Origin: Lachnospiraceae bacterium UBA3711
GTDB lineage: Bacteria > Bacillota > Clostridia > Lachnospirales > Lachnospiraceae
Length of the DNA stretch: 7,560 bases
NCBI GenBank assembly: GCA_002371345.1
Contig: DFHY01000080.1
Coordinates: 23,259-30,818 of the forward strand
Direction of reading: 5' to 3'
This document shows, piece after piece, positions 1 through 4,881 of this stretch. The number at the start of each line of letters is the position of its first letter. Positions within the stretch are counted from its first letter, which is position 1. The notes below the pieces were generated by a model that was not told the DNA's origin, searched no databases, and saw only the letters and a list, made by a program, of their open reading frames with translations. Made by a program: the position numbers and the translations under genes.

Positions 1-276
1 AAATACGGTGAGACTGTCAAGCCGTTCAACAAGGAAGTACAGAAGAAGTGTATCGGAGATGCCAAGGTTATCACTTACCGCCCGGCTGATGATATCCCGC
101 CGATGCTTCCGAAGTATGAGGAGGAGATCGCACAGTGGAAGATTCAGGATGAGGATGTTCTCAGCTATGCGCTGTTCCCGCAGGTCGCGGTCGACTTCTT
201 CAAGTATCGTCAGGCACAGAAGACCGGCGTTGATCCGGCTGTGGCGGATACCGGAAATAAGGCATATCCTGTATAA
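1..276 (+). CDS. oadA: Oxaloacetate decarboxylase alpha chain / pyruvate carboxylase subunit B, C-terminal end (partial)
   Basis: Frame 1 is open from the window edge to a TAA at 274-276, giving the last 91 residues of a larger protein. The tail reads KYGETVKPFN...PPMLPKYEEE...DVLSYALFPQVA...FFKYRQA and ends NKAYPV. I recognise this as the carboxyltransferase-subunit C-terminus found in clostridial oxaloacetate decarboxylase alpha chains and pyruvate carboxylase subunit B. These carry the carboxyl group between biotin and pyruvate/oxaloacetate in the cytoplasm. In this branch the protein ends before any biotinyl-lysine (AMKM-type) domain, and none is seen here, so the biotin carrier would be a separate polypeptide. 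The gene is closed by its own terminator about 70 bases downstream and appears functionally unrelated to the envelope genes that follow. Whether the complex decarboxylates or carboxylates cannot be told from this fragment. Confidence 0.85.
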   Translation, partial: KYGETVKPFNKEVQKKCIGDAKVITYRPADDIPPMLPKYEEEIAQWKIQDEDVLSYALFPQVAVDFFKYRQAQKTGVDPAVADTGNKAYPV

Positions 277-345
277 AACGTATGGCGGAAGCGGATCTGA
301 TGCCGTATGAAGCGATAAAAGACGGTAATTGTTCAGTTATCATTG

Positions 346-377
346 CTCCCGGAGCACTGCTCCGGGAGTTTGCTTTC
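346..377 (+). terminator. Intrinsic terminator after the carboxylase gene
   Basis: A perfect 9-bp GC-rich stem (346-354 CTCCCGGAG paired with 360-368 CTCCGGGAG) encloses a 5-base loop. It is followed at once by a T-rich run (TTTGCTTTC, 369-377). It lies 70 bases after the stop codon of the upstream gene. On the other strand no T-run follows the stem, so it acts as a + strand terminator. It separates the metabolic gene from the envelope cluster. Confidence 0.88.
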
Positions 378-406
378 TTGAATCTTTTGTTTCATCATGT
401 TATCAT
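378..406 (+). promoter_or_regulatory. Candidate sigma-70 promoter in the long intergenic region (distal)
   Basis: TTGAAT (378-383) and TATCAT (401-406) are separated by 17 bases, a near-consensus sigma-A pair just after the terminator. If used, it would produce a leader of about 210 nt containing the hairpin at 465-489 before the regulator gene at 623. The region is AT-rich, so a chance match is possible. The proximal promoter at 547-575 is a better match. Confidence 0.45.
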
Positions 407-464
407 CATAGAGGACGGCCTGCGGTCTTTGCATCTGTGTTTTTTCGTCAGCCGGGCCGTGACA

Positions 465-489
465 GGATCGGGCCCGAGAGGCCCGATCC
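465..489. repeat. Perfect 10-bp inverted repeat in the leader region of the regulator gene
   Basis: GGATCGGGCC (465-474) and GGCCCGATCC (480-489) are exact reverse complements around the 5-base loop CGAGA. No T-run follows on the + strand, so it is not an obvious terminator. It sits between the two promoter candidates in the 277-622 intergenic stretch, so it could be a leader-RNA hairpin, an operator or a transcription roadblock. Besides this, the terminator and the promoters, I see no convincing gene in 277-622; the open frames there lack ribosome binding sites and family features. Confidence 0.7.
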
Positions 490-546
490 GATATGTTGGA
501 TACGCCTGTATGAAGAAGAGGCGTGTGCTGCATGGTGAATTGCAGG

Positions 547-575
547 TTGACTTAGGCTGGCTGCCTTTTTATACT
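547..575 (+). promoter_or_regulatory. Probable sigma-A promoter of the metal-regulator operon
   Basis: TTGACT (547-552) and TATACT (570-575) are separated by exactly 17 bases, each one mismatch from consensus. The predicted start near 582 gives a 5' leader of about 40 nt to the ATG at 623. A 7-bp inverted repeat, GGCTGGC (555-561) with GCCAGCC (590-596), flanks the -10 element and the start site. Such a placement would suit a repressor site, possibly for the autoregulated DtxR-type product, but this operator reading is inference and the arms do not match an operator consensus I recognise. Confidence 0.75.
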
Positions 576-622
576 TTATTCAGTAATTTGCCAGCCGGAA
601 GGAATGTGGGGAGGAGACTACT

Positions 623-991
623 ATGGCTGCTACTGAATCTGCGGAGAATTACCTTGAATCAATTCTTATTCTGAGCAAGGAAAAGCCGGTTGTAAGAAGC
701 GTTGATGTTTCCAATTATACCGGTTACCGCAAGTCCAGCATCTCGATCGCCATGAAGAATCTGAAGGCGGACGGTTACATCACAGTCAGCCCGGAGGGAT
801 ATATATACCTGACTGAGAAGGGGATGCAGATTGCTTCTATGATCTATGAGCGCCATCAGGTGCTGTCATCGTGGTTTATAAGGCTTGGAGTGGATGAGAA
901 GATTGCGGTGGAGGATGCCTGCCGGATCGAGCATGATATCAGCAGTGAAAGCTTTGCGGCAATAAAGAAGTATATCAGTGAGAATTCCTGA
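623..991 (+). CDS. Short DtxR/MntR-family metal-dependent transcriptional regulator
   Basis: This 122-residue cytoplasmic protein has the layout of MntR/DtxR repressors. A winged helix (roughly residues 5-70) contains a helix-turn-helix near residues 25-49, and a helical dimerisation/metal-binding region follows (71-122). There is no C-terminal SH3/FeoA-like domain, and it is slightly shorter than B. subtilis MntR (142 residues). Aligning by eye, the likely metal ligands are E12, H78, C100, E103 and H104 (motif ACRIEHDIS). C100 matches the cysteine of DtxR/IdeR rather than the glutamate of MntR, and N9 replaces MntR's Asp8, so Mn versus Fe specificity cannot be assigned. The start is fixed by GGGGAGGAG at 608-616, six bases before the ATG. 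The gene opens a tight unit with the acyltransferase (2-base gap), suggesting the regulator controls its own operon. Family is clear; targets and metal are unknown. Confidence 0.85.
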   Translation: MAATESAENYLESILILSKEKPVVRSVDVSNYTGYRKSSISIAMKNLKADGYITVSPEGYIYLTEKGMQIASMIYERHQVLSSWFIRLGVDEKIAVEDACRIEHDISSESFAAIKKYISENS

Positions 992-993
992 TC

Positions 994-2022
994 ATGAGCA
1001 GTTCTGAGGATAAGAAGAAGAGCAGATATACCGAGGTCGACATAGCCAGGGGCATCGGTATATTTTTTGTTGTGCTCGGACATGCGATTAAGCAGACCGG
1101 CGTGTCGGCGGGATGGATCCGGATACTGACATATATCATTTACAGCTTCCACATGCCGCTGTTTTTCTGCCTGTCCGGATTTGTTTCCGCCAGGATTCTT
1201 CAGATGCGAAGAAAAGACAGGGTATCGTATGTGCTGTCCAGGGCCAGAAGGCTGCTGATTCCGTATTTTGTGATCGGCCTGGCTTACATACCGGTTAAGC
1301 TGAAGCTGAGCGATGTGGCGGTCAAGCCGTTTGCCGTATCGGATATCTGGAAGCTGCTGATCGGACAGAATCCTGATGTCTCATTGTGGTTTCTGTTTAT
1401 ACTGTTTGTGATTGAGCTGATATGCGCGATGCTTGTGAATGCATATAATTTCCGCTCAATATGGTACGGGAGCTTCTTCCTTAGCGTTGCGATATACTGG
1501 GCGAATCTTGATATCCGCACACCAAAGTACCTATTCTTCTTCCTGATGGGGATATGGGTCAGGCTGAAGTTTGAGGACAGCCGCAAGGCAGGCTATGAGG
1601 ACGCGATGGACGGTCAGGATCTTCTTGCTTTCCTGGCGCTGGTAACGGACATTATAGCCATTGTTTTCCTGTACAGGACAACCATTACGGTTACGATGAT
1701 GCTGACAAGCCTGTGCGGCATATATCTGGTTCTGTGGATATCCTCACGCCTGACATATAATATAGACGGTGAGAAGAAAGAACCCGGACGATGGGCGCGT
1801 GTACTCCTGCTTCTGGGATTGTTTTCCATGGACATTTATGTACTCCATGAACCGATTATGACAGTAATAAGACTTGTTATCTGGAACAGGCTGGGCTGGA
1901 ATTATGTGCTGTGCACTTTTATTATCTTTATATGCGCACTCTGCATTCCCATTCCCGTATCGAAGTGGATTATAAGGAAGATTCCGCCGCTCCGTTTCCT
2001 GCTGCTGGGGGAGAAGTGGTAA
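994..2022 (+). CDS. Acyltransferase family 3 (AT3) integral membrane protein
   Basis: This 342-residue polytopic protein of about ten membrane segments has the usual length of a stand-alone AT3 domain. Family marks include D16-x-x-R19-G near the N-terminus, H30 in VVLGHAI (the conserved essential histidine of the family), the SFHMPLFFCLSGF block with H53, and a late SMDIYVLHEP block with H285. AT3 proteins move acetyl or other acyl groups from a cytoplasmic donor to surface sugars, peptidoglycan, teichoic acid or exopolysaccharide. Many family members carry a fused C-terminal SGNH domain. This one ends right after the last membrane segment, and a separate secreted SGNH hydrolase is encoded at 4087-4803. 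The ATG lies two bases after the regulator's stop and has only a weak ribosome binding site, so translational coupling is likely. The substrate is not deducible. Confidence 0.9.
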   Translation: MSSSEDKKKSRYTEVDIARGIGIFFVVLGHAIKQTGVSAGWIRILTYIIYSFHMPLFFCLSGFVSARILQMRRKDRVSYVLSRARRLLIPYFVIGLAYIPVKLKLSDVAVKPFAVSDIWKLLIGQNPDVSLWFLFILFVIELICAMLVNAYNFRSIWYGSFFLSVAIYWANLDIRTPKYLFFFLMGIWVRLKFEDSRKAGYEDAMDGQDLLAFLALVTDIIAIVFLYRTTITVTMMLTSLCGIYLVLWISSRLTYNIDGEKKEPGRWARVLLLLGLFSMDIYVLHEPIMTVIRLVIWNRLGWNYVLCTFIIFICALCIPIPVSKWIIRKIPPLRFLLLGEKW

Positions 2023-2442
2023 GTGAGAAGAAAGATACGCATCGTATTTATTCTCTGCAGCCTGACGGTAATAGTTTTTACCGCCTGGTCGCTCATACGC
2101 TCGCTGAGACCGAGCCGTGGAAAGACATACGAGAGACTCAGCGCCGTGGAAGCATATGAATACATGAGCTATGAGACTCTGTATTGCATATTGGATGTAA
2201 GAGACAGGACAGAGTATGAAAGATCTCATGTTGACAGTGCAGTGAACCTGCCGGTCAGTGAGATAGTTGAACGGGCGGACGAGGTCATACCGGATCGGAA
2301 TATGATGATATATATTTATGGTTCAGATTCAGATGAGAGCTGCTCGGCGGCGCAGAAGCTGAGTGATATGGGATTCACTTCCGTCACCGAGACAGGCAGC
2401 TATCAGGACTGGATACGACTGAGGGATGAGGTACATTCCTGA
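2023..2442 (+). CDS. Membrane-anchored rhodanese-fold protein, catalytic cysteine missing
   Basis: A GTG start directly follows the acyltransferase TAA, with GGGGGAG at 2007-2013 nine bases upstream as ribosome binding site, so the two are translationally coupled. The 139-residue product has a basic N-terminus, one membrane segment (about residues 6-27) and a rhodanese-like domain (about 38-137). The domain shows the CILDVRDRTEYERSHVDSAVNLP block, where D58 and R60 fit the family motif and H69 fits the 'GHI.GA.N' region. In active rhodaneses the loop reads YCxxGxRS; here it reads YGSDSDES, so Gly100 stands where the sulfur-carrying cysteine should be. C107 is nearby but out of register. Sulfurtransferase activity is therefore unlikely, and a binding or scaffold role outside the membrane is inferred from the positive-inside rule. 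Fold assignment is good; function is unknown. Confidence 0.8.
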   Translation: MRRKIRIVFILCSLTVIVFTAWSLIRSLRPSRGKTYERLSAVEAYEYMSYETLYCILDVRDRTEYERSHVDSAVNLPVSEIVERADEVIPDRNMMIYIYGSDSDESCSAAQKLSDMGFTSVTETGSYQDWIRLRDEVHS

Positions 2443-2448
2443 TATAAT
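2440..2448 (+). promoter_or_regulatory. Extended -10 promoter motif overlapping the rhodanese stop
   Basis: TGATATAAT (2440-2448) is a perfect extended -10 element (TGnTATAAT). No good -35 box lies 16-18 bases upstream, which extended -10 promoters can tolerate. Transcription would start near 2455 and run through a leader of about 155 nt with three hairpins before the SH3b gene at 2611. It would give the secreted-protein genes their own transcript, separate from the regulator operon. Confidence 0.5.
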
Positions 2449-2468
2449 CTTGAGCGTGCCATACTCTC

Positions 2469-2491
2469 AAAGCCGCGGGCGGCGCGGCTTT
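2469..2491 (+). terminator. GC-rich hairpin, possible weak terminator or leader element
   Basis: AAAGCCGCG (2469-2477) pairs perfectly with CGCGGCTTT (2483-2491) around a 5-base loop. Only three T residues end the stem and no longer T-run follows, so termination would be weak. A small hairpin follows directly (GAAGA 2493-2497 with TCTTC 2501-2505). The element lies 26 bases after the rhodanese stop and could end that operon, or belong to the leader of the next gene. Confidence 0.5.
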
Positions 2492-2516
2492 CGAAGAAAG
2501 TCTTCCTATGCGCCGC

Positions 2517-2542
2517 GCTGCGATCCGCTTACGGATCGCAGC
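2517..2542. repeat. 11-bp perfect inverted repeat in the leader of the SH3b gene
   Basis: GCTGCGATCCG (2517-2527) and CGGATCGCAGC (2532-2542) are exact reverse complements around a CTTA loop. No T-run follows directly. Bases 2510-2516 (GCGCCGC), just before it, are complementary to 2479-2485 in the preceding GC hairpin, so two mutually exclusive foldings can be drawn. No known riboswitch class is recognised here. Confidence 0.6.
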
Positions 2543-2610
2543 CATGACAGACCGGATGTAGCTGTTTTTGTGTTGTAACTGTTGTTGTAAGGAAGGAGAA
2601 GGATGGAACA

Positions 2611-3216
2611 ATGAGGAAAAGATTGATTTGCGCAGCAACTTTGAGTGTGGCATTGACAGCAATGACCCCGGTCTCCGGATCATGCTTTGCGCAGGAATCA
2701 GCACAGATGACAGAGTTGTCAGAGACGGAGACGGAGGCCGTGTATGAGGCATTTAACGACGAAGTTATTATGTTTGTCCTTGATACTCTGAAGGTTCATA
2801 AAGGACCGGATAAAGATGACAGTACTATCGCGTATATCGACAGAGGCGATTCCGTGAGTGTGCTTGGAAGAGTTGGCGACTGGTATCACGTGCGTCTGGA
2901 CAGTCCATATAACGAGGGTGAAGCACAGGAAACGGAAGAGAACATTGAACAGGTGCCGGAGGATGAGACTGAGGCAGCGGCGAAGGAGGGTTATATCCAT
3001 GCTTCCCTTCTGACAGAAGATAAAGAAGAGATGGAGAAGGCGCTCGCTTCCAACGAAGCTCAGAAGAAAATAAATGAAGCCGCCGCGGCTGCGGCCGCCG
3101 CTGCAGCGTCGGAGAGGTATGTCGTCAGTACCCAGAAGATTCCGGACTGCGACGGAGCCGGGGGAACCATTATTACGAGATATTCTGACGGAACAACATC
3201 ACAGAGTTCATATTGA
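2611..3216 (+). CDS. Secreted SH3b-domain protein with acidic insert and polyalanine linker
   Basis: This 201-residue exported protein has an N-terminal signal peptide (basic start, hydrophobic 6-20, likely cleavage after FA at about 27). An SH3b domain spans about 52-134: LDTLKVHKGPDKDD, the glycine-aspartate hinge RGDSVSVLGRVGDWYHVRL, and a closing GYIHASLL strand. Between the WYHVRL and GYIHASLL strands, usually joined by a short turn, lies an acidic insert of about 30 residues rich in Glu (about 97-126). A helical charged stretch and exactly ten alanines (157-166) lead to a compact tail with PDCDGAGG and TRYSDGT, containing the only mature cysteine (C180). SH3b domains commonly bind cell-wall peptides; no catalytic domain is present. 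The ribosome binding site is GGAGAAGG at 2595-2602. The gap to the C39-like gene is 21 bases, so the two are probably co-transcribed. Export and SH3b are secure; the role is inferred. Confidence 0.8.
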   Translation: MRKRLICAATLSVALTAMTPVSGSCFAQESAQMTELSETETEAVYEAFNDEVIMFVLDTLKVHKGPDKDDSTIAYIDRGDSVSVLGRVGDWYHVRLDSPYNEGEAQETEENIEQVPEDETEAAAKEGYIHASLLTEDKEEMEKALASNEAQKKINEAAAAAAAAAASERYVVSTQKIPDCDGAGGTIITRYSDGTTSQSSY

Positions 3217-3237
3217 GACTAAAAGGAGCTGACAGCT

Positions 3238-4011
3238 GTGGGAATCATAGGGAACGGAATCAGATTCAGAAAACTGACGACACTTTTTATATCTGTAATA
3301 ATGCTGCTTTGCCTGTCTTCAGAGGCATATGCGCGTACCGATAAGACCGCTTCGGCCTGGTATGTGAAGAAGAACACTGTGACATGTACCATGCCTGGAG
3401 CAACAAGAAGCTACCATATTTATAATCAGAAAAAGCTTGGACTGTACTTCAGGTCATACGGATGCATCACAACAGCTGTATCGATCTGCGCCTCGGGGTT
3501 TGGCGCAGATGTAAAGCCGAAGAGTATACGCTCCGGCAAGGCATCCGCCACCTACAGTGAGAGATATGCGCTCTCAAGGATGGGAGTGAAGCCTAAGGTG
3601 AAGAACGAGCCTATATCGCTCAGATGCGCATCACAGATTCTCACGGATATGGGAATACCTAATCAGCGGGTGACTCAGTTCAGCAATGCTCAGGCTGAGG
3701 CCGATATCAGGGCTCACCTGCTTGAAGGGAAACCTGTCCTTGTCAAGGTAAAAAAAGGAAGATGGAAAGGAATTGAGTTTACAGTAAGCCATCATGCGCT
3801 GGTTCTGATCGGCATCGTTGGTGACAATGTAATTTTCATCAATCCGTCAAGCGGAGGTGTCAATAGTTCAAGAGCGGGAAAAATACATAAGCACATAAAT
3901 ATCACGCTCAGAGACCTTATCAGCCACTTCATGTACCAGTCCTTCAGGCATACGGAGAGCGCGTATTCAAAGGCAGTCAAGCGGGCCGGCGGATATATTC
4001 TGGTTGGCTGA
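3238..4011 (+). CDS. Secreted C39-like (papain-fold) cysteine peptidase family protein
   Basis: The GTG start at 3238 is supported by AAGGAG at 3223-3228, nine bases upstream. The 257-residue product has a signal peptide (hydrophobic about 13-28, likely cut after AYA at 32). The rest resembles peptidase_C39_2-type papain-fold proteins: nucleophile C76 in SYGCITTAVSI, a general-base histidine in SHHALVLIGI (H186 most likely, H185 adjacent) and N202 in FINPSS completing the Cys-His-Asn/Asp triad. Family members cleave peptides or act on cell-wall peptides outside the cell. The Cys motif departs from the common GCGPT form, so activity is likely but not certain. A long basic central part (residues 90-180) includes helices typical of the fold. 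It lies between the SH3b and SGNH genes, all exported. The substrate is unknown. Confidence 0.75.
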   Translation: MGIIGNGIRFRKLTTLFISVIMLLCLSSEAYARTDKTASAWYVKKNTVTCTMPGATRSYHIYNQKKLGLYFRSYGCITTAVSICASGFGADVKPKSIRSGKASATYSERYALSRMGVKPKVKNEPISLRCASQILTDMGIPNQRVTQFSNAQAEADIRAHLLEGKPVLVKVKKGRWKGIEFTVSHHALVLIGIVGDNVIFINPSSGGVNSSRAGKIHKHINITLRDLISHFMYQSFRHTESAYSKAVKRAGGYILVG

Positions 4012-4074
4012 TATCACGAGTGGGAAGAGACCGTGAATAGTAACCACGAGTGTGCTGAATAAATATATTTTATG

Positions 4075-4080
4075 AAGGAG
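4075..4080 (+). promoter_or_regulatory. Ribosome binding site that decides the SGNH hydrolase start
   Basis: AAGGAG at 4075-4080 stands six bases before the ATG at 4087. An in-frame ATG at 4072 also exists, but it directly precedes this motif and has no ribosome binding site of its own (its upstream is AATAAATATATTTT). Starting at 4087 also gives a cleaner signal peptide (MRTDRIRRRL then a hydrophobic core). Confidence 0.8.
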
Positions 4081-4086
4081 TTAGTT

Positions 4087-4803
4087 ATGAGAACTGACAG
4101 AATCAGAAGACGCCTGACTGCTGCGCTTCTTTTCTGTATGCTGGTTATATGTATGCCATCGACAGTGATGGCAGGGTACACGAAGGTAGGAGAAGCCGCA
4201 AGCAAGGAATATGTCAAAAGCTCGGATAATCGGCAGGTAATTATTTATGTCGGTGATTCCCGCGCCATGATGTGTACGTACCCGAAAAAGGCGAGTGCCA
4301 GACGTAATTACTGCTTCTGCTGGGTGAATGGGGGCAATGTCAGTATTATCGGGAAAAACGGAAAGCTGACGCCATATGTAGAGAACATGATTGAACGCTA
4401 CAGGGACAGATGTGTTGTGGCGCTGAATCTCGGGGTCAACGGAAACAGCAACCCGGAGAAAAATGCCCGCAGGATAATCAGACAGTACAGACGCTGGATG
4501 AAGAATTATCCGGATGTGAAGTTTTTTGTGGTCAGTGTCAATCCGACTACCCTCAGAACAGGGGCTTATTCGAACAAGAAGGTAGTGGAGCTGAATGAGC
4601 TGCTCAGAGAAGAATTTGAACCTGAGGGACTGTATATTGATACGTTTACGCCTGTTATGGAAAGCGGGCTTGTTACCGGTGCCGCCAGGGGAATGAAGGA
4701 TAACTATCATTATAAATGGCCGGTTTCAAGAAAGGTTCTCAAAATCGTCAGAAGGTACATTACATCGGCGATGGCGCAGCAGCAGGCGGCCTTGGGCGCT
4801 TAA
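4087..4803 (+). CDS. Secreted SGNH/GDSL-family hydrolase
   Basis: The 238-residue product begins with a signal peptide (basic 1-9, hydrophobic 11-22, probable cleavage after VMA at 29). The SGNH blocks are in order: G56-D57-S58 in IIYVGDSRAMM (nucleophile S58), a glycine in WVNGGN (about 82-83, block II), N118 in LNLGVNGN (block III oxyanion asparagine), and D205-x-x-H208 in KDNYHYKW (catalytic Asp-His, block V). All catalytic residues are present and the length is normal for the family. Such enzymes deacetylate or transfer acyl groups on glycans or lipids. Here one is encoded near a membrane acyltransferase lacking its own SGNH domain, suggesting joint O-acylation or de-acylation of a surface polymer; that pairing is inference. 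It follows the C39-like gene by 75 bases, and the tail ends in a Gln/Ala-rich stretch. Confidence 0.82.
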   Translation: MRTDRIRRRLTAALLFCMLVICMPSTVMAGYTKVGEAASKEYVKSSDNRQVIIYVGDSRAMMCTYPKKASARRNYCFCWVNGGNVSIIGKNGKLTPYVENMIERYRDRCVVALNLGVNGNSNPEKNARRIIRQYRRWMKNYPDVKFFVVSVNPTTLRTGAYSNKKVVELNELLREEFEPEGLYIDTFTPVMESGLVTGAARGMKDNYHYKWPVSRKVLKIVRRYITSAMAQQQAALGA

Positions 4804-4881
4804 GCAGGATTGTAGTCAACGACAGTATTCTTTTTACTTTGCTGACTATAGCAGAGCATACCAGGAAGGGTTTGACAGGGT

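Noticed and set aside
333..533. Minus-strand open frame of 66 codons in the same intergenic region
   Set aside because: No ribosome binding site, low-complexity product and overlap with the terminator and the palindrome.
282..674. Open frame of 130 codons across the intergenic region on the + strand
   Set aside because: It has no ribosome binding site, contains the terminator and both promoter candidates, overlaps the regulator start in another frame and gives a protein with no family features.
1744..2229. Minus-strand open frame of 161 codons opposite the acyltransferase and rhodanese genes
   Set aside because: Shadow frame of two well-supported + strand genes; the product has no recognisable domain.
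2611..2700. Lipoprotein signal in the SH3b protein (SGSC before FAQES)
   Set aside because: The -3 position is Ser where a lipobox needs Leu/Val/Ile, so an ordinary signal peptidase I site after FA is more likely.
3079..3108. GC-rich run as a trinucleotide repeat expansion
   Set aside because: The ten alanines are encoded by mixed GCC, GCG, GCT and GCA codons, so it is not a simple slippage repeat.
4015..4060. CACGAGTG occurring twice before the SGNH gene
   Set aside because: Two 8-base copies about 36 bases apart with no dyad or promoter context; it could easily be chance.
4072..4086. Upstream in-frame ATG as the SGNH hydrolase start
   Set aside because: The AAGGAG that serves as ribosome binding site lies within these five codons, so translation most likely starts at 4087.
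4081..4710. Minus-strand open frame of 209 codons opposite the SGNH gene
   Set aside because: The + strand frame has a signal peptide and all SGNH catalytic blocks; the minus product shows no domain and no ribosome binding site.
4804..4881. TTGTAG-17-TTTACT as a promoter for the membrane protein gene
   Set aside because: The match to sigma-A boxes is weak in both elements, so I do not list it as a feature.
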